NCBI RefSeq assembly: GCF_019711195.1
Contig: NZ_CP081299.1
Coordinates: 1,364,001-1,428,000, forward strand
Source of the DNA: Dyadobacter sp. NIV53
Lineage (GTDB): Bacteria; Bacteroidota; Bacteroidia; Cytophagales; Spirosomataceae
Reading direction: 5' to 3'
Length of the DNA stretch: 64,000 nucleotides
Shown: piece by piece, positions 16,091 through 26,134 of the stretch
Layout of the letters: the number at the start of each line of letters is the position of its first letter
Numbering within the stretch: position 1 is the stretch's first letter
The notes under the pieces: generated by a model
Databases searched by the model: none
What the model was told of the DNA's origin: nothing
What the model saw: the letters and a program-made list of their open reading frames with translations, nothing else
Program-made: the position numbers and the translations under genes

Positions 16091-18856
16091 TTATTCAAAA
16101 GCCCTGTTTATAATTTCGGCTTGTTCTTTGGCGTGAATTTTAGAGAAACCTGTTGACGGAGATGCACTCGATTCACGTGCGATCACCTGTAGGAACCTTG
16201 AACCTTTATACATACGCAGCATAAATGTCCAGCCTCCCATATTGAAAGGTTCTTCCTGTACCCAATATACTTTTGCATTTTTATATTGATTCAAATGCGC
16301 ATCAATCTGGCTTTGCGGGAATGGATGCATTTGTTCAAGACGAATAATGGCTACATCATCACGTTTATCCGCTTGCTGTCTTTCAAATAGTTCATAATAT
16401 AGCTTTCCAGTGCATAGTAATACTTTTTTTACTTTTGCAGGGTCAGCATAGACATCTCCGATTGTTTCCTGAAAAGAACCCTGAACCAGATCGTCAATGG
16501 ATGAAACACAAAGCGGATGTCTTAACATAGACTTTGGCGACATTACGATCAATGGTTTCCGGAACTGGGATTTTAACTGACGACGCATCATATGAAAGAA
16601 GTTGGCCGGAGTTGTAACGTTTGCTACGATCAGGTTGTAATTCGCCGAAAGTTGCAGGTAACGTTCAGGACGGGCATTGGAATGTTCCGGACCTTGTCCT
16701 TCATAACCGTGAGGTAATAGCATTACCAAGCCATTCCAACGATCCCATTTAGTTTCACTTGAAGAAATAAACTGGTCAATTATTACCTGTGCACCATTTG
16801 CAAAATCACCAAACTGCGCTTCCCAAATCACCAATGCATTAGGATTGGCCATAGAATAACCAAACTCAAATCCAAGTACTGCATACTCTGATAAAAGCGA
16901 ATTATATATCATGAAAGGACCCTGCCCTTCTTCAATATGCCCCAGACTGTTATAAGAATAATTAGTTTCAACATCGTGCAATACAGCATGACGATGAGAG
17001 AACGTACCGCGCTGAACATCCTGCCCGCTCAAACGAACAATATTTCCTTCAACCAGTAATGAACCGTAAGCCAGTAATTCAGCAGTAGCCCAGTTTACCT
17101 CTTTTTTGTCAAAGATCATTGTTTCGCGATCTTTGAGCAGTTTATCAATTTGCTTTAACCGGTTAAAACCTTCAGGTGTTTTAATCAAAGCTTTACCAAT
17201 TTTTTCCAGAACTTCCAGAGGAACTCCGGTTTCAACAGATTTCTCAAAATCAGCAGCGGTGGCTTTGCGTAATGAATGCCATTCCTGTTCCAGTTTGGGC
17301 ATTACATATGGCAATGTTTTTTGTTTTACCATATCAAGCCGTTCCTGCAAAAGCTGCTTGAACTCCTTATCCATGGTAGCTGCCAACTGCGCATCTACAT
17401 CACCTCTTTCCACCAAGACTTTCTGATAAATCTCGCGTGGATTCAGGTGGTTTTCTATTGATTTATATAAAACCGGCTGTGTAAACTTTGGTTCATCCGC
17501 TTCGTTATGCCCATGACGGCGATAACAAACCATATCAATAAAAATGTCCTTATTGAATTTCTGACGGTACTCCACAGCCAGACGCATACAGAACACCACA
17601 GATTCGGGATCATCACCATTCACGTGCAGAACCGGTGCATCAACAATTTTAGCAATATCTGTACAGTAAATACTCGATCTTGCGTCAGCAAAATCAGTTG
17701 TAAAACCAACCTGGTTATTAATAACAAAGTGGATAGTTCCACCAGTATAATATCCGTTTAGTCCCGACATTTGGGTTACTTCATAAACAATTCCCTGCCC
17801 GGCTACTGCTGCATCACCATGAATCAATACAGGCAAAACACGGTCGTAGTCACTGTCATACATGCCGTCGGCCCTGGCGCGGATATAACCTTCCACAACA
17901 GGATTAACAGCTTCTAAGTGTGACGGATTCGGCGCCAATTTCAAATGAACTTTTTCGCCATTTTCAGCTGTGATCTGGCTTGCAAAACCCATATGGTATT
18001 TCACATCGCCGTCTCCCCAAACCTGATCCGGTAAATTCCCTTCGAATTCATTAAAGATCTGACCGTATGTTTTTTGCATTACGTTAGCCAATACATTCAG
18101 CCTTCCGCGATGCGCCATACCGATCATTACTTCTACCACACCCATTTCCGCTGCCTTGTTGATCATGGCATCAAGCGCTGGAATAGTAGTTTCCCCACCT
18201 TCCAATGAAAAACGTTTCTGGCCTAAATATTTGGTATGAAGGAAATTTTCAAAAACAACTGCCTCATTCAACTTGGAAAGTATATGCTTCTTTTCGTCAA
18301 TAGAAAATTGCATATCGAGTGCTTCCTTCTCAATTTTCTTGCGTAACCAGTTCTTTTGCTCACGGTCACGAATGTATAGATACTCAAAACCAATGTTTCT
18401 TGTATAAATAGTTTTCAGCGAATCGACAATCTCACGAAGAGTTGCAGGCCGTCCAAAAACTTCTACTCCTGATTCAAATACGGAATCCAGATCTTCGGGT
18501 CCGAGGTTAAAATCTGCAAGGTCAAGCTGTGGCTGGCGGTCTTTTCTCTTTTGAATTGGATTTGTAGTAGCCAAAAGATGGCCTCTTGAACGGTAACCGC
18601 GAATAAGATGCACCACTTCCATTTCCTTTCGGACACGGGCCTGATCTATCTTACCTGTAGTTGCTGCCTCCTTGCCATTAACCGTGCCATTTGCATGTCC
18701 GTTACCATTAACAGGATACTTTTGAGAGAAATCGAATCCCTCAAAAAACTTTTGCCAGCCTTCATCTACTGAAGCTGCATCTTGCTTATAGGAATTATAT
18801 AAATCCTCTATGTAAGCGCCGTCGGAATTTGCTATATATGTGTATTTATCCATCAC
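16091..18856 (-). CDS. odhA: 2-oxoglutarate dehydrogenase E1
   Basis: E1 is the thiamine-diphosphate enzyme that decarboxylates 2-oxoglutarate and loads succinyl onto the lipoyl domain of OdhB. The 921-residue length is close to E. coli SucA (933). Visible marks are the N-terminal E2-binding motif YIEDLYNSYKQD, GMAHRGRLNVLANV, the ThDP motif GDAAVAGQGIVYE with downstream NNQVGFTT, and LLPHGYEGQGPEHSNARPER in the C-terminal half. It is the first gene of the odhA-odhB operon, with a likely promoter about 25 bases upstream. Confidence 0.97.
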   Translation of the reverse strand: MMDKYTYIANSDGAYIEDLYNSYKQDAASVDEGWQKFFEGFDFSQKYPVNGNGHANGTVNGKEAATTGKIDQARVRKEMEVVHLIRGYRSRGHLLATTNPIQKRKDRQPQLDLADFNLGPEDLDSVFESGVEVFGRPATLREIVDSLKTIYTRNIGFEYLYIRDREQKNWLRKKIEKEALDMQFSIDEKKHILSKLNEAVVFENFLHTKYLGQKRFSLEGGETTIPALDAMINKAAEMGVVEVMIGMAHRGRLNVLANVMQKTYGQIFNEFEGNLPDQVWGDGDVKYHMGFASQITAENGEKVHLKLAPNPSHLEAVNPVVEGYIRARADGMYDSDYDRVLPVLIHGDAAVAGQGIVYEVTQMSGLNGYYTGGTIHFVINNQVGFTTDFADARSSIYCTDIAKIVDAPVLHVNGDDPESVVFCMRLAVEYRQKFNKDIFIDMVCYRRHGHNEADEPKFTQPVLYKSIENHLNPREIYQKVLVERGDVDAQLAATMDKEFKQLLQERLDMVKQKTLPYVMPKLEQEWHSLRKATAADFEKSVETGVPLEVLEKIGKALIKTPEGFNRLKQIDKLLKDRETMIFDKKEVNWATAELLAYGSLLVEGNIVRLSGQDVQRGTFSHRHAVLHDVETNYSYNSLGHIEEGQGPFMIYNSLLSEYAVLGFEFGYSMANPNALVIWEAQFGDFANGAQVIIDQFISSSETKWDRWNGLVMLLPHGYEGQGPEHSNARPERYLQLSANYNLIVANVTTPANFFHMMRRQLKSQFRKPLIVMSPKSMLRHPLCVSSIDDLVQGSFQETIGDVYADPAKVKKVLLCTGKLYYELFERQQADKRDDVAIIRLEQMHPFPQSQIDAHLNQYKNAKVYWVQEEPFNMGGWTFMLRMYKGSRFLQVIARESSASPSTGFSKIHAKEQAEIINRAFE

Positions 18857-18881
18857 AAATGTGATTATTTCATTTACAGGG

Positions 18882-18907
18882 CAAAGTTACAAGAGTTACG
18901 TAAACAA
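18882..18907 (-). promoter_or_regulatory. Likely promoter of odhA-odhB
   Basis: On the minus strand TAACTTTG (18882-18889) fits the Bacteroidota -7 consensus TAnnTTTG, with TTG (18905-18907) 15 bases upstream as a possible -33 box. The start of transcription would fall near 18875, giving a leader of about 20 bases. Confidence 0.5.
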
Positions 18908-18963
18908 TGCACATAAAATCTCCTTTTAACTTTGTCCAAAATTATATTGAATTGATCTAAATG

Positions 18964-19890
18964 TTAATACTTCTGAAAACCATTAGGATTAGGCACAAAC
19001 TTCAGCATAAGCTCATGGATTCCTTTCGGACCAGAGTTGGTACTGTAAATCTGTTCTATTTGCTTGGTGCTATAAAAATATCCAAGCCTGATATTTTTTC
19101 CAACCTGAACTTCTGCCGTAAACTGTAAAAAATTTATACCGGTGCCGCCAGTCTTTGCTCCACCGCCCATTCGGTAAGAAGCTCCCAGCCCTATTTTTTC
19201 ATTAAACCAGAATCTTGCTCCGAGATCAACACGTAAATCCTGGTCTTTTTCCTGAACAATTAATACATGTGGCAATAGCATAACGTCTTCATTCAGATCG
19301 TAACTTCCCCCAGCCATTATATATAGCGGGCGACGATAAAAATAACTAAGTGCCTGATCTCCAAATCCATGTTTTAATATTTCCGGTTTTGAAACACCAA
19401 GATAAAACTGATCCGAGCGAAGCCATGCACCTAAACCAAAACTCCCCAGCGCCCTGTTATTTGCAAAAGAAGTTCCATTTGAAATAGGCAATACATTTAT
19501 CCCTCCCTGAGCTCCCAAACCTAATTTCCAGGTATCTGATATTCCCAGGTGATATGCAAAACTAGCGGATAAAGCGGTCGTTGTAAAATAGCTGGTCTGA
19601 TCGTTCAATGCCTGAAAACCTACACCGAACTTCCCTTCCCCAAAAGTTCCGTCGGCTGCAAAAGTCTGGCTCAATGGAGAATTGGGAATCGAAAACCATT
19701 TTCTACGGAGTACAGCAGTCATGTTAAAAGTTTCGCGAACACCCGTAAATCCTGGATTGATTGCCATAGGATTCTGTACATACTGCTCATTCATCACCTC
19801 TCTTTGCCCGAAACTTTTTTGGACACCCGCCGAAAGCAATAATAGGGTAAATAATGCTGTATAAATTTGGTGCCGATAATGTGTTGTCAT
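18964..19890 (-). CDS. PorP/SprF-family type IX secretion outer membrane protein
   Basis: The 308-residue protein has a signal peptide (ALFTLLLLSAGVQKSFGQ) followed by the PorP/SprF hallmark YVQNPMAINPGFTGVRE and a repeated beta-strand pattern typical of outer membrane barrels (ending LGYFYSTKQI and a final ELMLKFVPN). In gliding Bacteroidota SprF-like proteins act with SprB-like adhesins in type IX secretion. Multiple paralogues per genome are common. No large adhesin gene is adjacent, so the specific partner is unknown. A T9SS cargo with a sorting domain lies elsewhere in this window (45566-48013). Confidence 0.9.
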   Translation of the reverse strand: MTTHYRHQIYTALFTLLLLSAGVQKSFGQREVMNEQYVQNPMAINPGFTGVRETFNMTAVLRRKWFSIPNSPLSQTFAADGTFGEGKFGVGFQALNDQTSYFTTTALSASFAYHLGISDTWKLGLGAQGGINVLPISNGTSFANNRALGSFGLGAWLRSDQFYLGVSKPEILKHGFGDQALSYFYRRPLYIMAGGSYDLNEDVMLLPHVLIVQEKDQDLRVDLGARFWFNEKIGLGASYRMGGGAKTGGTGINFLQFTAEVQVGKNIRLGYFYSTKQIEQIYSTNSGPKGIHELMLKFVPNPNGFQKY

Positions 19891-19986
19891 AAAAGCAGTT
19901 TTTTAATTATTGGAAATGGCAATTATTAAAAATGGCACGGGAAGATTTCCCCTGCCATTTTAACAGAAAATACTAAAATTTATTTC

Positions 19987-22900
19987 TTAGAAATCATAAC
20001 CAAGAGTTAGGTAAGGAATTGGCTTATTCGTATATCCATTATCAACGCCCCAGGCATAATCAAACTTCACATAAAACCCGAATATCGTTGTTCTTGCACC
20101 AACACCGTATCCCATCAGATAAGGATTTTTAAAATTAGTAACTGTTGCACGGAACGGATCGTCATCAGTACCAATTATTTGCGTGTTCAAACTGTTGTTT
20201 TCACTAAATGGCCCTTTGCCTGTCCAGGCTGTACCAATATCTCCAAAACCAACAATCTGGAAGTTACGCAGAAAGCTTGAAGTGATTGACCCACGGTATA
20301 AGTATTTTACTAAAGGAATCCGGAGTTCAGCATTCAAAAGCATATAACTTGTTCCTGAAAGGCGATTCAGATTAAAGCCACGCAAATTAGTAGCAAAGTC
20401 GGCGAAGAAAATATCACGGTTATCAATCGTTGGTCCAAAGTTTAGCGGATTATCACCGGTACGCGTTTCTTTTCTGTTTGAAATCCAGTTCTCCATACCT
20501 CCCATGATATTCTGTTTAGGAGCCTTCCCGCCCGAATGGCTGGCAGAAGCGCGGATTGCCAGGATCAGATCCCGGTGTATTTTTTGATAATGACGAAAAT
20601 CAAGGCTAACCCGGTTAAAGCTTTCATTAGAATTACTCATTCCCAGATAATTGTCATACCTGATTTTGAAACGGGTACCTTCCATCATATTCATACCATT
20701 GATCCGGGTATTGTCAAATACATACTCGCTCCTTAGTCCGCCGTAATTAGATACAAGATCAGGATTAGGCAAAACGTAAACATCTATCATACGCGTAGAA
20801 GTGAACATTGGAGACAAAGTAAGCCTGCTTCTTGTTGAAAACGGATAGGAAGCGGAGAACATCAGCTGATTAAAGCGATATTTCTGCGGGCTTCCTTCTG
20901 AATCCATATAAAGACTTTTCCGGTCAATACGAACTCCAAAATCAATGCGATAAGTATTGTTGTTATACTCTGCAAAAAGATCGCTGTTCTTGAAATTGGA
21001 TGAAATGAAAAACCCTGCTTTAATTACATGATTTTCAAGCAGGTCGTTCATTGACAATGATTGTGCATAACCAAATCCCCGGATCGGATCAATCCGCCAG
21101 TCTGAACTTGCATCATTGGTGATAAATAATCCTTTATACTGAAATGGCCCTTTGATAGCAATATTTTCTCTGGTCGCTTTAACTCTGGATAATGTTGGGG
21201 TATTAGCAAAAGTTCCTCTGCGTTGTTTGGACTCAAATGCCTGTAATACATCCGGATCAAACTGGTAATTATCTGTATCTACCTCTCCGTCTTTAAGTGC
21301 AAGTTTAGAGTTTTCAGCCGGTTTTTCTGTAGTTGCAGCAGAATCTTTTACAATGGGCTTTCCATCAGCAGCGGGATTTACCGGAGCCACACCACTTGTT
21401 GTCAGTGATGGCGTATCCATAATAACATTACTGTCAAACCCATTTTTAAAAGCGGCTGTGTAAAAGCCATCATTGAGATAAGTATACGCTATCCCGCCCC
21501 CTGATTTCAGGTTAATATCTGCCGATCTGAGATTATAAACATAATTAGTCAACTGCGCACTCGAGCTGGATGAGCGATTAAGCTTATACAAGTTACTGAC
21601 TCCCTTTGCATTGGAAAGATAAATAACCTCATTTTCGTCCGCATATACAGGTGATACCCGTACTTTTCCGTCAGTCTGCAATAATTTCGTAAGTGTACCG
21701 GTTCTTGGCGTACCATCGTGCTGGAAAAGCGAAAGTGAACCAGCGACCGTTTTGTAGCTACCTTTTACACCAAGTGAATCAGAAGGACGATTGGAAGAAA
21801 AAACCACTTTTCTGGATGAACCCTGAACGAAACGCGGAGAAAGATCATCAAATAAATCATTCGTTAACGGCAGCAATGATGCCCTCGCAACACTGATCAG
21901 AAATAAATCATTCTGACCGCCTTTATCCGCACTCACTGCCAGCATATTGCCGTCTTGTGATATGTCCATATCGACAATCTGATCCAGTCCCCGGATATTG
22001 CGCCTCAGTTTAATTTTGACCTTTTTTGTTCCTACATTTTCATACAGATAGAAATTTTTACGGCCGTTTTCAGAAGCAAGAATTGCCAGCGTATTGTTTT
22101 TTGACCAGCCCAGAAGCGGTGGCTGGTTATTTACTCTACCTCCAACCAAATCCATTTTACCCTGGCGGATTACTTTTTTTGACCCGCTTTCGCTGTCGAG
22201 CAGGTAAACTCTGTAACGGCCATTTTTGATTTCACTTACAGCAGTCCATTTCTTATCCTGTGATATTTTAACTACCGCACCGGCATCGGAAGTGCTGAAC
22301 TCATTTAATTTAAGTTTCCAGGAAGGCTGGGCATCGGTATAAAACTGTTCAGCATTCTTGTTCAGGTTCATGTAATACGCACGCCAGTCTTTCAGAAAAC
22401 GGTTGTAGGAGGAAATTCCGAGCGTACTGGTAATGCTGGTTTGTTCTGTTCTGATAATTCTGGTAAGATTAAGGATATCAGAAATTTTGTCCTTGCCATA
22501 ACGCTCCGCAATATAATTCCAGATCGAATGACCGATCAGCGTAGCATCGTTCCCGGTGAGCAAAGTCGGTTTTCTTACATTTCTGTTCTTGAAAAAATCA
22601 CGCATGTAATCATTCAGTTCAGGCGACCATCCTTCTGATATGTAAGCCGCCGTTCCAGACATGAACCACTCCGGCAGTGTAAGTAACAAAGAGCTCTGCA
22701 AAGCTTCTTTCATGTTACCACCATAGAGCATATCATACACGAAAAGTAAACTGATATCTTTTACCAGTTTCTTTTTAAATCCAATCTGGTCACCGGTGTA
22801 GGCAACTTCCACTCGCGATTGGGCAAGATCCAGTTTCTGGTCATCCAGATTATCAGTTGTAGACAAGCCCATATTACTTTGTTCAAGCTCGGCAGGAGAA

Positions 22901-23199
22901 TTATAAAGAAATATTTTTACCCGGCTGTAAGGTGTCCAGCCAAGAATGTCTGTAATTTTATCGAACTCGCTTTCTGCGTACTGGGCAGTAAGCTTGGCAA
23001 GTTCCGTCCCACCCTGATAATGGTAAATTTCGAAATTCGTTGTTTTAAAAATCTTCCAGTTGAAAGTTTTGTATTGAACCCGGTTTTTGCCAAAAGTTTC
23101 CTGTGAAGGATAACGTTGAGCAACTGATTCCGTACATAACCCCAAAATTGCAATCAGACTAACCGAAACGGTTAATAAAAATATAGATTTTACTCTCAT
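19987..23199 (-). CDS. Large envelope protein: peptidase-MA-like, WD/TolB-like propeller and C-terminal beta barrel
   Basis: The 1070-residue product has a signal peptide (LLTVSVSLIAILGLCTESVA). Residues about 45-270 resemble the peptidase-MA/collagenase-like fold (LPEWFMSGTAAYISEG), but the usual HExxH zinc motif is replaced, so no protease activity is expected from this part. Residues about 300-600 look like PD40/TolB-type propeller blades (SQDGNMLAVSADKGG, VVFSSNRPSD). From about 690 on, beta-strand repeats end in GYDF, similar to BamA-like surface-antigen barrels (FGDIGTAWTGKG). It probably sits in the outer membrane. It follows the oxidoreductase/cmk pair on the same strand. Function is not known. 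Confidence 0.75.
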   Translation of the reverse strand: MRVKSIFLLTVSVSLIAILGLCTESVAQRYPSQETFGKNRVQYKTFNWKIFKTTNFEIYHYQGGTELAKLTAQYAESEFDKITDILGWTPYSRVKIFLYNSPAELEQSNMGLSTTDNLDDQKLDLAQSRVEVAYTGDQIGFKKKLVKDISLLFVYDMLYGGNMKEALQSSLLLTLPEWFMSGTAAYISEGWSPELNDYMRDFFKNRNVRKPTLLTGNDATLIGHSIWNYIAERYGKDKISDILNLTRIIRTEQTSITSTLGISSYNRFLKDWRAYYMNLNKNAEQFYTDAQPSWKLKLNEFSTSDAGAVVKISQDKKWTAVSEIKNGRYRVYLLDSESGSKKVIRQGKMDLVGGRVNNQPPLLGWSKNNTLAILASENGRKNFYLYENVGTKKVKIKLRRNIRGLDQIVDMDISQDGNMLAVSADKGGQNDLFLISVARASLLPLTNDLFDDLSPRFVQGSSRKVVFSSNRPSDSLGVKGSYKTVAGSLSLFQHDGTPRTGTLTKLLQTDGKVRVSPVYADENEVIYLSNAKGVSNLYKLNRSSSSSAQLTNYVYNLRSADINLKSGGGIAYTYLNDGFYTAAFKNGFDSNVIMDTPSLTTSGVAPVNPAADGKPIVKDSAATTEKPAENSKLALKDGEVDTDNYQFDPDVLQAFESKQRRGTFANTPTLSRVKATRENIAIKGPFQYKGLFITNDASSDWRIDPIRGFGYAQSLSMNDLLENHVIKAGFFISSNFKNSDLFAEYNNNTYRIDFGVRIDRKSLYMDSEGSPQKYRFNQLMFSASYPFSTRSRLTLSPMFTSTRMIDVYVLPNPDLVSNYGGLRSEYVFDNTRINGMNMMEGTRFKIRYDNYLGMSNSNESFNRVSLDFRHYQKIHRDLILAIRASASHSGGKAPKQNIMGGMENWISNRKETRTGDNPLNFGPTIDNRDIFFADFATNLRGFNLNRLSGTSYMLLNAELRIPLVKYLYRGSITSSFLRNFQIVGFGDIGTAWTGKGPFSENNSLNTQIIGTDDDPFRATVTNFKNPYLMGYGVGARTTIFGFYVKFDYAWGVDNGYTNKPIPYLTLGYDF

Positions 23200-23215
23200 A
23201 GTGCTTAGGCTAACT

Positions 23216-24292
23216 TCAATGGAAATATAACGAAAAATACCTTTTAATATTCGCTAACGGATTCAATTCTTTATTGTTTACTAAATGCTGTACAAACTCA
23301 TTGGCAAAAAACGGTGCCAGTGTTACGCCTTTCGTCCCCAAACCATTGAATATGCACACATTGTTGTATTCCGGATGAATACCCACCAGAGGCCGCCTGT
23401 CCATTACAGAAGGGCGAATTCCCGCAGACTGCCCGGTTACGGTGTAAGGTATCTTTATTAATTGTTTTAATTTATCTTCTAATTCCTTCGCTGCATCATC
23501 GGTACATTCCCAATCCAGATCATCCCACGAATAGGTTGCACCTAATCTGAAAGTGTTTTCTGTAACAGGAAGGATAAAAATTCCCTGGTTAATAATGTAC
23601 GGTTTTATAGCCTTTTCCGTGGCAACTTCAAGAATCTGTCCTTTTACCGGGTTAAAAGCCAGCCAGTCGAACATACGATTATGAACGGCAGCAAATCCCT
23701 GGCAAAGTATTATTTTCGCATATTTCTTGCCTTTCCATTCAATATAATTATCGTTTATATTTAAATCATTGATATCAAATTTCTTATCAAGATACTGGCC
23801 GTTTTGAGAAAAATACTCTTTGCTTTTATCCAGCAGCAAAGGCAGGTCTATCCAGCCTGAACGGACAACCTCCAATCCGCCATACTCCATCCGTACATAC
23901 TCCGAAATCGGTTCCTGATCCTGGCTTTCTCCAATGTAATGTGCAATAGAACTATCACCCGAATAGGCTAAATACGTATTCTGTTCTTCAATAGACCTAA
24001 AAGGGCGATAAATAGGTGCAGGATGAATAAATTTTGCATGCAGCTTTTCTTCTAAACCGGAATAAAATGATTCTGCATAGGGAAATAAGTCATCTGCAAG
24101 CCACGTTTTTGCGAGCTTTTTACCAGTTAGAGGATTAAAAATTCCAGCAGCTACCCTTGACGAAGAAGGAGAAGAATCATCATTAATGATTTGAAAACTC
24201 TGACCGCTTTCGTGTAAATGCCAGGCAACCGAAGCTCCGCCAATTCCGTGTCCAATAATAAGGTAATCAAAATCTGTATCCGTACTGTTCAT
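23216..24292 (-). CDS. FAD-dependent oxidoreductase of the D-amino-acid oxidase family
   Basis: The 358-residue protein opens with the dinucleotide fold DYLIIGHGIGGASVAWHLH and later shows SSRVAAGIFNPLTGKKLAKT and the C-terminal ATYSWDD and GIRPSVMDRRPLVG, placing it in the DAO/glycine-oxidase group. Related proteins include the FAD domain of MnmC and ThiO, but the substrate here is not clear. Start overlaps the cmk stop by four bases (ATGA), so the two are translationally coupled. No thiamine or tRNA-modification genes sit nearby to decide the role. Confidence 0.85.
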   Translation of the reverse strand: MNSTDTDFDYLIIGHGIGGASVAWHLHESGQSFQIINDDSSPSSSRVAAGIFNPLTGKKLAKTWLADDLFPYAESFYSGLEEKLHAKFIHPAPIYRPFRSIEEQNTYLAYSGDSSIAHYIGESQDQEPISEYVRMEYGGLEVVRSGWIDLPLLLDKSKEYFSQNGQYLDKKFDINDLNINDNYIEWKGKKYAKIILCQGFAAVHNRMFDWLAFNPVKGQILEVATEKAIKPYIINQGIFILPVTENTFRLGATYSWDDLDWECTDDAAKELEDKLKQLIKIPYTVTGQSAGIRPSVMDRRPLVGIHPEYNNVCIFNGLGTKGVTLAPFFANEFVQHLVNNKELNPLANIKRYFSLYFH

Positions 24293-25002
24293 TTTGCCTT
24301 TTTCATTTCCCGGCTACGCAACGACGAAGTGATTCTTTCGTCTGCAAGCCTGACAACCATTTCTACCTGTTCATCAAGTGTCATCAGAGAATTATCTATA
24401 TAAACAGCATCCTCAGCCTGACGTAATGGACTTTCGGCACGATTGGTATCAATGTGGTCACGCATTCTGAGATTTTCAGCAATTTCTTCCAGACCGATTA
24501 ATTCTCCTTTTTCCAATAATTCCAACTGTCTGCGCTGCGCCCGTATCAACGGATCGGCAGTCATAAATATTTTCAGTTCGGCATGTGGAAATACAACCGT
24601 TCCAATATCCCGGCCGTCCATAACAATCCCACGTGACTTGCCCATACGCTGTTGCTGAGCTACCAATGCATGTCTCACTTCTGCAATTGCGCTTACATCA
24701 CTCACTTTTTCGGATACGTACATTTTCCTGATTTCATCTTCAATATTCAGTCCGTTCAGATAAGTATCGTTGCGGCCCAGTTCAGGATGGCGCCTGAAAG
24801 ATATCTGGATCTGGCTTAATGCATTTTCAATTTCCCTTTTGTTCGTACTACTTATATGATTTTGTAAAAAATATAAGGTAACAGCTCTGTACATGGCTCC
24901 CGTGTCGATGTACGGATAGTTAAGCTGCTTTGCAACCAATTTGGCCGTTGTACTTTTACCACAGCTGGAATAGCCATCAATTGCAACAATTATTTTAGGC
25001 AT
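24289..25002 (-). CDS. cmk: Cytidylate kinase
   Basis: Cmk phosphorylates CMP and dCMP with ATP. The protein has the P-loop AIDGYSSCGKSTTAK, the YIDTGAMYRAVTLYF motif and GRDIGTVVFPHAELKIFMTA. An upstream ATG at 25032 would add ten residues, but the family N-terminus begins at MPKIIVAIDG, so I chose 25002 (237 residues, the usual size is about 225). The stop overlaps the start of the downstream FAD oxidoreductase by four bases. The 290-base gap upstream to lutC holds no gene. Confidence 0.95.
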   Translation of the reverse strand: MPKIIVAIDGYSSCGKSTTAKLVAKQLNYPYIDTGAMYRAVTLYFLQNHISSTNKREIENALSQIQISFRRHPELGRNDTYLNGLNIEDEIRKMYVSEKVSDVSAIAEVRHALVAQQQRMGKSRGIVMDGRDIGTVVFPHAELKIFMTADPLIRAQRRQLELLEKGELIGLEEIAENLRMRDHIDTNRAESPLRQAEDAVYIDNSLMTLDEQVEMVVRLADERITSSLRSREMKKAK

Positions 25003-25324
25003 AAAAATCAGGCAAAAATATAATGTCTGCAAAAGGCAGACTGAGTATAGTATGTCATTAATTTTTCAAAAATACTTCAATAAACGTTATGAAGCACTTC
25101 AAATTAACCGAAAGTATATAATAGAGATGCTCAACTGTTTTATCAAAAATCAGCTGAGCGTAATTTGCAAAATTAGGGGAAAGTAAATGCGGGAAACACC
25201 TTTTTTATAAACTTACTTAGAAAAACAAGCTTACGATTTGATATTCAGCTTGCTTACCTGCTTACCCGGTTTCCAATAAGGGCAATTGGGCTTTGAGTTA
25301 ATTACAATCTTAATAATCTCAAAA

Positions 25325-25909
25325 CTAAAAATCCAGTAAAAACACTACCAGACTCCTGGCTCCATGTGCACCAATCACAAGCGACTGTTCAATATCAGCA
25401 GTCTTCGACGGCCCTGATATAAAACAACCCCAACCCGTTGTATCTGCTAGTATTTGATAGGCATCGTGCATGTTGTTCACAAGTTTGTTCCGTGGAATTA
25501 CAAAGGCAAGATTTTGCGTAATAAATGGTAATGCACGATGCGGCAGGTGATTATCCGAAATCCATACAGCACCGTTTTCAGCCACACCAAATTCAGCTTC
25601 CAGAATTGCAACTTCAATCGTTTCTAGTTCATGAGGATCTGAAATATTCAGGCTAAAATCAGCCCAGTCTGCCAGAGCAGGAATTGTTGTGGCGCGGTTG
25701 ACGACGCCGGCATACATTTCGTTAGCCTTTGCAAGAAGCTCCGCATAAGAATTTATCACAATTACCTCAGTGTAAACTGCCGCCAGTGTTTCCGTAAATT
25801 TCGCTTCTGTATTTTCGTAATTGCTTTCAAAATTAATTTTAGCCGGCAATTCAGTTTCTGCCGGTTTATTTAATTTGATTTGCTGAAGCATTTTTTCGCG
25901 TGAACTCAT
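25325..25909 (-). CDS. lutC: Lactate utilisation protein C (LUD domain)
   Basis: LutC is one of three proteins (LutABC/YkgEFG) that oxidise L-lactate to pyruvate. The 194-residue LUD-domain protein shows the family motifs NISDPHELETIEVAI, FGVAENGAVWI and the C-terminal GPSKTADIEQSLVIGAHG. Length is usual. It lies downstream of lutB across a 225-base gap that contains a degenerate inverted repeat, so whether they share a transcript is uncertain. In context it could consume the L-lactate made by the fucose pathway encoded upstream on the same strand. Confidence 0.92.
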   Translation of the reverse strand: MSSREKMLQQIKLNKPAETELPAKINFESNYENTEAKFTETLAAVYTEVIVINSYAELLAKANEMYAGVVNRATTIPALADWADFSLNISDPHELETIEVAILEAEFGVAENGAVWISDNHLPHRALPFITQNLAFVIPRNKLVNNMHDAYQILADTTGWGCFISGPSKTADIEQSLVIGAHGARSLVVFLLDF

Positions 25910-25956
25910 TCTTCTGATTTATAAAAATTTCAATTCAACCTGAAAATATCACTAGT

Positions 25957-26046
25957 GTTAAGTTAAGCGTAATTTTGCCACAAAGAAACTAAGATACAAA
26001 GTATAAGAAATTGAAAATAAGAATCTTAATAAATTTGTGACTTAAC
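25957..26046. repeat. Imperfect intergenic inverted repeat between lutB and lutC
   Basis: Nested arms GTTAAGT (25957-25963) with ACTTAAC (26040-26046), CACAAA (25980-25985) with TTTGTG (26034-26039), and AAGAT (25991-25995) with ATCTT (26023-26027) suggest one imperfect stem-loop of about 90 bases. A further ACTTAAC occurs at 26082-26088. It resembles the element at 33819-33920. Confidence 0.45.
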
Positions 26047-26134
26047 GGGTCGCCGCGATGGCAAACGTCGTTTCATTCTTGACTTAACTCTGGTACTACT
26101 TATTTCATTACTTTCTAACTCCTAATTTCAGCCC

